This document shows, one piece after another, positions 57,804 to 64,000 of a stretch of 64,000 nt of DNA. The notes under the pieces are model-generated. The model was not told the DNA's origin. It saw nothing but the letters and a program-made list of their open reading frames with translations, and searched no databases. How positions within the stretch are numbered: the first letter of the stretch is position 1; the number at the start of each line of letters is the position of its first letter. Position numbers and translations under genes: made by a program. This DNA comes from Lucinisca nassula (Eukaryota; Mollusca; Bivalvia; Lucinida; Lucinidae), in contig OY757013.1 of the NCBI GenBank assembly GCA_963580285.1, positions 137,017,027-137,081,026 on the forward strand, in the 5' to 3' direction.

Positions 57804-58140
57804 TTACAGCAGAACTTCGATTGCTCGAACATCGATGGCTCGAACTCGTTCTTGTGCCCCTAGAGAAATTCTCAAGATAATAAATCGTGGGGGATGATTA
57901 TAGGAGATTTAAATCTTTTATCTTGCACATGTATGCTGTGTGTACTCATTAGAATCGCCTCGGTGAGGCGATTCTAATGAGTACACACAGCAAACATTTT
58001 CAGTATATAACATCGGAAGATGTTCAAAAGTATCTCGTTATGCCTCTTGGCAGTAACCATCAGTGGCTCAAACTACCATTGTCTCGAATAAATTTCCATG
58101 GTCCCAAAGGGGTTCGAGCCATCGAAGTTCGACTGTATTA
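57804..58140. mobile_element. MITE family C
   Basis: Ends tacagcagaacttcgattgc and gccatcgaagttcgactgta; hairpin gaatcgcctcggtgaggcgattc. Confidence 0.9.
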
Positions 58141-58159
58141 TACTCGGGCCGTGTGCATA

Positions 58160-59035
58160 AAGAGGGCGTAGTTTGCGCTGACTAGGCGTAACTAATTCAA
58201 GCGTATGAGTGTCGTAAAATTGGAGTGCATGAAGCGGGCGTAGTTTGCGCTGACTAGGCGTAACTAATTCAAGCGTACGACTGTCGTAAAATTGGAGTGC
58301 ATGAAGCGGGCGTAGTTTGCGCTGACTAGGCGTAACTAATTCAAGCGTACGACTGTCGTAAAAGAGGAGAGCATGAAATAGGCGTAGTTTGCGCTGACTA
58401 GGCGTAACTAATTCAAGCGTACGACTGTCGTAAAGTGGAGTGCATGAAGCAGGCGTAGTTTGCGCCGACTAGGCGTAACTAATTCAAGCGTACGACTGTC
58501 GTAAAATTGGAGTGCATAAAGCAGGCGTAGTTTGCGCTGACTAGGCGTAACTTATTTAAGCGTACGACTGTCGTAAAAGTGGAGTGCATGAAGCAGGCGT
58601 AGTATGCGCTGACTAGGCGTAACTAATTCAAGCGTACGACTGTCGTAAAAGTGGAGTGCATAAAGCAGGCGAAGCTTGCGCTGATAAGGCGTAACTAATT
58701 CAAGCGTACGACTGTCGTAAAAGTGGTGTGCATAAAGCAGGCGTAGTTTGCGCTGACTAGGCGTAACTAATTCAAGCGTACGACTGTCGTAAAAGTGGAG
58801 TGCATAAGGCAGGCGTAGTTTGCGCTGACTAGGTGTAACTAATTCAAGCGTACGACTGTCGTAAAAGTGGAGTGCATAAAGCAGGCGTAGTCTGCGCTGA
58901 CTAGGCGTAACTAATTCAAGCGTACGACTGTCGTAAAAGTGGAGTGCATGAAGCAGGCGTAGTTTGCGCTGACTAGGCGTAACTAATTCAAGCGTATGAC
59001 TGTCGTTAAAGTGGAGTGCATGAAGCGCGAGAAGG
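58160..59035 (+). repeat. 72-bp tandem array, 12 units
   Basis: Units of 70-73 bases: aggcgtagtttgcgctgact, aggcgtaactaattcaagcg, tacgactgtcgtaaaagtgg, agtgcataaagc. Each holds the small palindrome tacgactgtcgta. Starts of gcgctgactagg are at 58176, 58248, 58321, 58391, 58462, 58534, 58606, 58678, 58750, 58822, 58894 and 58966. Confidence 0.95.
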
Positions 59036-59069
59036 ACTGGCGTATAGCCATGATAGTACGACGTATCAT

Positions 59070-59422
59070 GTACAGTCGAACTTCAATGGCTCGAACACCT
59101 TTGGGACCTCGAAAATCTGTTTGAGACAGGGATAGTTCGAGCCACTGAGGGTTACTGTCAGGCGGCATAACGAGATAGTTTTAGACATCTTTTCGGTGTT
59201 CTTTAATGAAATGTATGCTGTGTGTACTCATTTAAATCGCCTCATCGAGGCGATTCTATTGAGTACACACAGCATAAATTTGCAAGATAAAAGACTAAAA
59301 TTTCCTTAATTACCCCCTATTATTTCTTATGTTGACGATTTCGCTAGGGGCTCAAAAATGGGTTCGATACATCCATGGTAAACGAGCCATCGGTGTTCGA
59401 GCCATCGAAGTTCTACCGTATA
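59070..59422. mobile_element. MITE family C
   Basis: Ends tacagtcgaacttcaatggc and gccatcgaagttctaccgta; hairpin gcctcatcgaggcgattc. Confidence 0.9.
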
Positions 59423-59799
59423 TCATGTGCAAACTGATTTTTCTGCTTTATTCACGAGATGCACACGCTTCAAGTGTTGAATAAAAGCACTTTATGCACA
59501 AAACAGCTGCTGTGCATGTTCTTGGAAAAAATCTGCAAGAAAAAGGAATTTTGAATAAAATGAAATTTTGAGACTGTTAGCTCTACAAGGTAACTGCCAA
59601 GATATTAAACTCAAAATGTATAAAAAAAAAAAACATCAAAATTTTGAAAAAGCATAAATGGGAGGCAATACCATTTGCTGTAAATTCTATTGGAAAGCAA
59701 CAAAGACAATAGGTGAACTCAACCACAAATGGTAAGATCTACTATCCCGCGCTAAAAAGATAATTCTAACTGAAGATATCCTAAAACTGGCGTGGGTCA

Positions 59800-60409
59800 A
59801 TCAACACAAGCGATTACATTTAGAAACCTTGCTTTGGCTGAAAACCTTGTTTGATTGAATTGTCCATCTGTACTTGGAAATTGCACATAGCGATGCATCA
59901 GTTCTTTTGAGTGCCAAAACAACCCGTATGATAACCCTGCATGCAGTTGATCTATGAATATTAATTATGTCCAAAATTGCATTGTGGTAAAAGCCGCTCG
60001 CCGAATGTCTTAACCAGCAAGGGTCTGAATTTCGACTGAAATCGCCCTCTGTCGCCCCGTTGGACGGAGCTAGAAGCCCCAATTCTATAGTGTATAAGCC
60101 TCATAAACCAGGGTCATGGGTTCTATCTCGGCTTCTCCATACTTTCGGATGAGTCTTTAAACCATGGTCCCGTCTCCGTATGACCTCAGCTGTTGGTGGG
60201 ACGTAAAACTCAAATACACTCACTCACTCACTCACTGGACGGGGTTCATGAATTAAATCAAGCAAACTGTAGCGAGGTAATATAACTCGCTCATAGAGCT
60301 CAATATCATTGTAAATATCCAAGTAATTTGATCTGTTACTAAATACCCGTTTTCTCCTTAAACATTCCATATACTGTAAATCTTCAATTTTATGTACAAT
60401 TGCACCCAT
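59800..60409 (-). pseudogene. PIF/Harbinger (HARBI1-like) nuclease fragment, split by a SINE
   Basis: The minus strand gives RRKRVFSNRSNYLDIYND (60409-60241), typical of the N-terminus of Harbinger nucleases. After the SINE it continues with the helix-turn-helix region SGFYHNAILDIINIHRSTAC (about 59990). The catalytic DDE part is absent. Reading frame interrupted by the SINE and truncated. Confidence 0.6.
60085..60240 (+). mobile_element. tRNA-derived SINE family M
   Basis: B-box-like GGGTTCTATCTCGGC, tctccatactttcggatgag, tail (CACT)n at 60215-60236. Confidence 0.8.
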
Positions 60410-61000
60410 TTTTGTGACTCCGGCTGTTGACTGCCTAACTCTTTATAGTCACTAGTATTGTTCTTCAATACTTCAACACATAAATTCTAACACGAGTTGC
60501 TTACACGATCTATTAGTTGAACTGTGTATTTGCCTTGCAGTTTGTAAGAGAAATGGATTTGCATGACACATTTATTGACAGCAGTTAAAAGTTTTTCCAT
60601 AGACACTTTGTGAAAAACAATATGATTGGGTCTGATTATTTATGATAGAATATTAAAAGATCATTTGACGGATATTACGAGGTTGCGTAAAGAACGTAGT
60701 GGACTCAGGACCATTGGTGGTTTTGTATGGGAAGTTGTGTTTCAAACCTGCCAACATGTGCATTTTGCTGTGCCCTGACTATGGAGAGAAGCGATACTAT
60801 ATGCCAACTTATTAGCTGTAGCATTTTAGTCACACAGATAATATATAGCTGTCCAAAAGATATCGTTTTATTATGTTTCTTGTAATATTTTAGTTATTTG
60901 TTTCAAATGAAATTGAAAGGAACTGAAAACAATTGGCTATTGAACCATAATTATTCTGTGTAAATGGCATTTCTCTAACAAAATTGCGGGTTGAAATATA
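60410..61000. other. No recognised feature
   Basis: No coding motif or repeat family identified. Confidence 0.5.
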
Positions 61001-61004
61001 AATC

Positions 61005-61535
61005 TTTTTTTTTTTTTTTTTTTTGACACAAGGGTACATGTTTATTGAACATGAAAATATTAACGTGATGAAAATAAAATTGGATAAAACTAGCCAATAT
61101 GTTCTGTTGGATATACATAAATAAAAATAATAATAATAATAATAAAAATAATAAAACTATAACTACTACTACTATTACTACTACTACTACTACTACTGAT
61201 AATAATAATTTTAATAATAAAACGATGATAAATATTATAATGATACTACTTTTTCCACTACTGCTACTTTCATTGGGCCCCAGCCTATGGGGGCTTGAAG
61301 AAATAAATTGGGCTGCAAGCTGCTTCCACCCAGAGCTGAAACACCGCACATGAGTACAGGTAAACTGCTTAGGAATCTTAGTCGAACCATCCCTGTATAT
61401 AAACCCTTTTGGTTTGTTTTGGCGACAGGGCTTGAGATCCATTTCATTTCAAATGTCGGTTTAAAGTCTCACAAACTGGAAGCAACGTCTCCAAAATAAC
61501 CTTAATTATGTTGTCGGAAACATAAAATCTCAATA
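61005..61535 (+). repeat. T-run, trinucleotide-repeat and K-element composite (empty Helentron site)
   Basis: T-run, then ggataaaactagccaatat, (AAT)n and (ACT)n, then SINE-like K (61275-61535). The same order exists at 33520-33670 plus 37867-38100, where the Helentron-like element lies between. Confidence 0.7.
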
Positions 61536-61924
61536 CATGTAACTACTACTGATACTGATACTACTTAATATATTAACGAAAATAATCATTTTAAAAATAA
61601 AAACGAAGGCAATAATAATTATACTCTGTCTACTACTCCCACTATTACAACTCAGTACTACAATAACAATAATTATAATAATAATAATAATCAAAACGAT
61701 GGTAAAAATAATATTTACGATGCTGTTCGGTCTTCTTGCGCATTTAAGCAACGATTGGTCTATTTAATAAAACCCGAAAGTATGCAGAATCTACTTTTTT
61801 TTTACTTGCAAACAACGATCTTTCAAACTTTTGTTGACATACCTTTTTTGTGGAAGGGGGGGGGGGGGCTTGGGTTTTACGGTCCTTTCAAGATTATTTC
61901 ACTCATATCGAGCCGTTCGTTAAT

Positions 61925-62085
61925 CAGAGGTGGGTGAAAACCGGAGTACCCGGAGAAAAAACATCTGACCTTCCGTTGCAGAACTTGGCGTCTCATATGT
62001 GACCCGAGCGAGGCTCGAACCACAGCGGTGAGAGACCTAATGATTAAGAGTCAGCGCTCTTAACCACTAGGCCACGAAGATCACA
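61925..62085 (-). mobile_element. tRNA-derived SINE head
   Basis: Minus strand: GTGGCCTAGTGGTTAAGAGC (A box) and TGTGGTTCGAGCCTCGC (B box), body beyond to ggtactccggttttc. The anticodon-loop region is expanded, so it is not a functional tRNA. Confidence 0.6.
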
Positions 62086-62349
62086 TACCGTTTACCGAAA
62101 AGAAATCAATATAATAATCGAAAATTGTAAAAAAATGTAAACACTCAACGCCATGTCAGATTCCCAACATGTACTGTCCGGTGTTGTTGCGCAGTTGAAA
62201 GAAATAGCATCATAGCTGTCGAGTTTTTAAGGTATGGGGGCCCGTACGAACAATAAAATTTAAAATAACACACTTTCAAATTCAGCAAAAGAAAATTGAA
62301 ACACTGAACAGTTTCTTAAAATGTAAAATTAACGTATATATGGGCCCCG

Positions 62350-62460
62350 TCAAGCGATTTGGGTACTTATCGCCTATGCGAGCAGCGAAGGTTCAGGCGA
62401 GCCTGCGCATCCGCGCAGTCTCGCCAGAACCTTCGCTGCTCGCTCATACAAGCAGTGAAT
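62350..62460. repeat. Hairpin repeat, family F-like
   Basis: gagcagcgaaggttcaggcg and its complement gccagaaccttcgctgctc flank gagcctgcgcatccgcgcagt. Confidence 0.65.
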
Positions 62461-62529
62461 CAAGAGGAACCTTCAGACAGAAAGCCATATCAATGGCCCC
62501 TCTGAATGGCTGGGTATGCTCAGTTAAAA

Positions 62530-64000
62530 ATTGTCATGACGGAAGACACAAATTCGCTTGGCGGGGCTCATATAATAATGGGGATGGCTGGGTTTTTGAA
62601 AGATTATTGCTCATTACCACACATTGGGAACTTAAATTCATCACTGTCACTGCACCACAGCAAAATTTCAGGTGTACCCATTTACCACATGAGTTGCAAC
62701 ATCCCCAGTCTACAAAACGGATGGCTAAATCGAGATTTAAAAAGTAGAAGTAAAACAAAGATCAGGAATTGATACAATTAACTTACTCCACCCATAAAAG
62801 ACACCAAAGGGAAAGAAATACAAACATTAAGCGACCAGACCATAATGAAAACTTAAACAAAGGAAGGCCATAAGACAGTTACTTTCCCACTGGCTGGAGT
62901 TTCCCACATACTCTACAACATTCAGAATCAACCATTTCACTCTGGGACTACTTCTATGACATTATTTCACTTGGCTGAACCTTTTCCTCTTGTTGAGTGT
63001 GGCTACGGGCCTTTTCTTTTTCATTTCAGTTATGTTTTTCGCAATGACCATGTTGTCTTTTTTCATTTTCTTTTCCTTTTTTCCCCCCTTTTTTTCTTGT
63101 TTTTCAACTGTTTTGCCTCTAGCTTTTTCTTGAATTCCTAAGCCATTTGAACTTTTTTCACATTGTGAAAATGGGGGCGTGAAGACAATTGTCGGTTTGC
63201 ATGATTTTGGTTTCACCTTCGCTTTCTCTTGTTGTTCTTTTTTCTCCTCTTCCTTTGATCTCTTTTGCTCATAATAATACTCATCGGTAATTGTCGCACC
63301 ATATGGGGGTACAAATATTGTCTTCTTTTTCTTGGGTTCTGTGCTTTCTTTCAATTTGTTGAAATTGTTTGATTTATCTTGGAACAGTATCTTAATATTT
63401 CTGTTATCCTTACGTTCTTCTCTGGTTGCGTCTGAATGTTGGATCTGTTTGTCGAAACAATAGGAGCGGACGGGTCAAAGGGAAATATTCCTGTCTTTCA
63501 ATAGCCTGGCATTATGGTACTGACGCTAAGTGACTTTTGAAATGCTGTCCCTATTATATATGGCAGATCTTCCTTCACAATTACACGATTTGAATTTAAA
63601 TGTAAAAACTTATGATACTCTGTGCTAAGACTCTTTTTGAACGGACTAAATACTGAAACATCCAGAGGCTCAAGACAATAACTACTTTGTGGAGGGAGTA
63701 CAAATAAATGAATGTTGTCTTTTCTTGCAGTTTCAATAATGTCAAATGTCACGTGTGTGGAATGTCCATTATAAAGGAGTAAACAGAGCCTTGTTGTTAC
63801 ATGGCGTATGAAATGGTTGCTGAAGAAATCCAGGAACAAATTCGAATCTGCCCATCCAGAAGGAGAAGACCGATACTCTGTACCAGGAACTACATCAGAC
63901 CTCACGTCCTTTGACATGCGCCCACCTTTGAATATGATGTAAGGCGGAAGGGTTTCACAAAGAGCACTGACAGCAGCGATGATAGTCGTAGTTGCTGACT
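62530..64000 (-). pseudogene. pogo/Tigger-like transposase pseudogene, runs off the window
   Basis: From the right edge, the minus strand encodes the DDE_1 catalytic core: ETLPPYIIFKGGR, SGWADSNLFLDFF, LLLYNGHSTH (catalytic Asp position reads N) and LPPQSSYCLEPLDVSVFSPF. After MPGY an in-frame UGA (63500-63498) is followed by KTGIFPFDPSAP, as in intact relatives. A frameshift near 63430 leads into a Lys/Glu-rich tail (63354-62962) and a C-terminal PHD-like zinc finger (CRVCGKLQP ... NSCGKWVHLKFC), which a Naiad tail splits. Asp-to-Asn, stop and shift show it is dead. The N-terminal DNA-binding part lies beyond the window. Confidence 0.8.
62742..62891 (-). mobile_element. Naiad 3' tail splitting the pogo PHD finger
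   Basis: aagtagaagtaaaacaaaga to agttactttcccac; about 150 bases, the shortest clear 5' truncation. Confidence 0.75.

Noticed and set aside
58160..59035. CRISPR-like array
   Set aside because: Units are contiguous 72-bp tandem repeats without variable spacers, in a eukaryotic context.
61099..61353. ORFs of Asn/Thr/Val repeats (also 871-1116 and 13632-13937)
   Set aside because: Translations of trinucleotide microsatellites.
62340..62747. 135-codon plus-strand ORF
   Set aside because: Overlaps a hairpin repeat and the antisense of the pogo PHD region.

Overview
The window is animal nuclear DNA, AT-rich, intron-bearing and dominated by transposable elements. The element set points to a bivalve mollusc, probably a clam: Naiad-type Penelope-like retroelements with in-frame UGA codons, several tRNA-headed SINEs, hairpin MITEs carrying the 'gaaccgcctc...gaggcggttc' stem, and Helentron-like repeats with a ~145-bp satellite core and gctcacctgag/ctcaggtgagc ends. 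No bacterial operon, rRNA, intact tRNA or CRISPR array is visible. Species cannot be fixed from sequence alone.

The best host gene is on the + strand and is easy to miss. A terminal exon at 24577-24745 encodes a short eight-cysteine peptide preceded by basic processing sites and ending Trp-Gly-Lys-stop. This is the architecture of agatoxin-like neuropeptides (ALPs) of protostomes. An exon at 13282-13351 has good splice sites, acidic propeptide-like coding and matching phase, and joining it creates a Lys-Arg site; the ~11.2-kb intron between them is packed with transposons. The signal-peptide exon was not found. Other candidate exons, with no recognised product, lie at 7874-8022, 11461-11567, 41951-42071 (stop plus AATAAA) and 47602-47730. 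A decayed coding-like stretch lies at 53370-53706.

Layout. 0-3.3 kb: decayed Naiad fragment with a SINE in it, abutting a Ty3/Gypsy pol pseudogene that itself holds a Naiad tail. 3.3-13 kb: MITEs and SINEs, including an unusual palindrome-built element at 9.25-10.24 kb. 13-24 kb: ALP intron with inverted repeats, decayed PIN-like TE genes, SINEs and MITEs. 24-33 kb: ALP terminal exon, nested MITEs, a mariner pseudogene and an AGGTCA-rich tandem repeat. 33-38 kb: Helentron-like element with a satellite array. 38-48 kb: segmental duplicate, further repeats, and an inverted satellite element split by a second repeat array. 48-53.4 kb: nearly full-length Naiad (GIY-YIG, CxC linker, reverse transcriptase, 3' tail, all on the minus strand) preceded by a partial copy in pseudo-LTR arrangement. 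53-64 kb: SINEs, MITEs, a 72-bp tandem array between two MITEs, a Harbinger pseudogene and a pogo/Tigger transposase pseudogene running off the right edge.

The Naiad 3' tail is the most repeated unit, with about twenty mostly 5'-truncated copies in both orientations. It is tied to Naiad because in three copies it directly follows the stop codon of the reverse transcriptase ORF. All coordinates of repeat edges are estimates by eye, usually good to a few bases for elements with clear inverted termini and to some tens of bases elsewhere.
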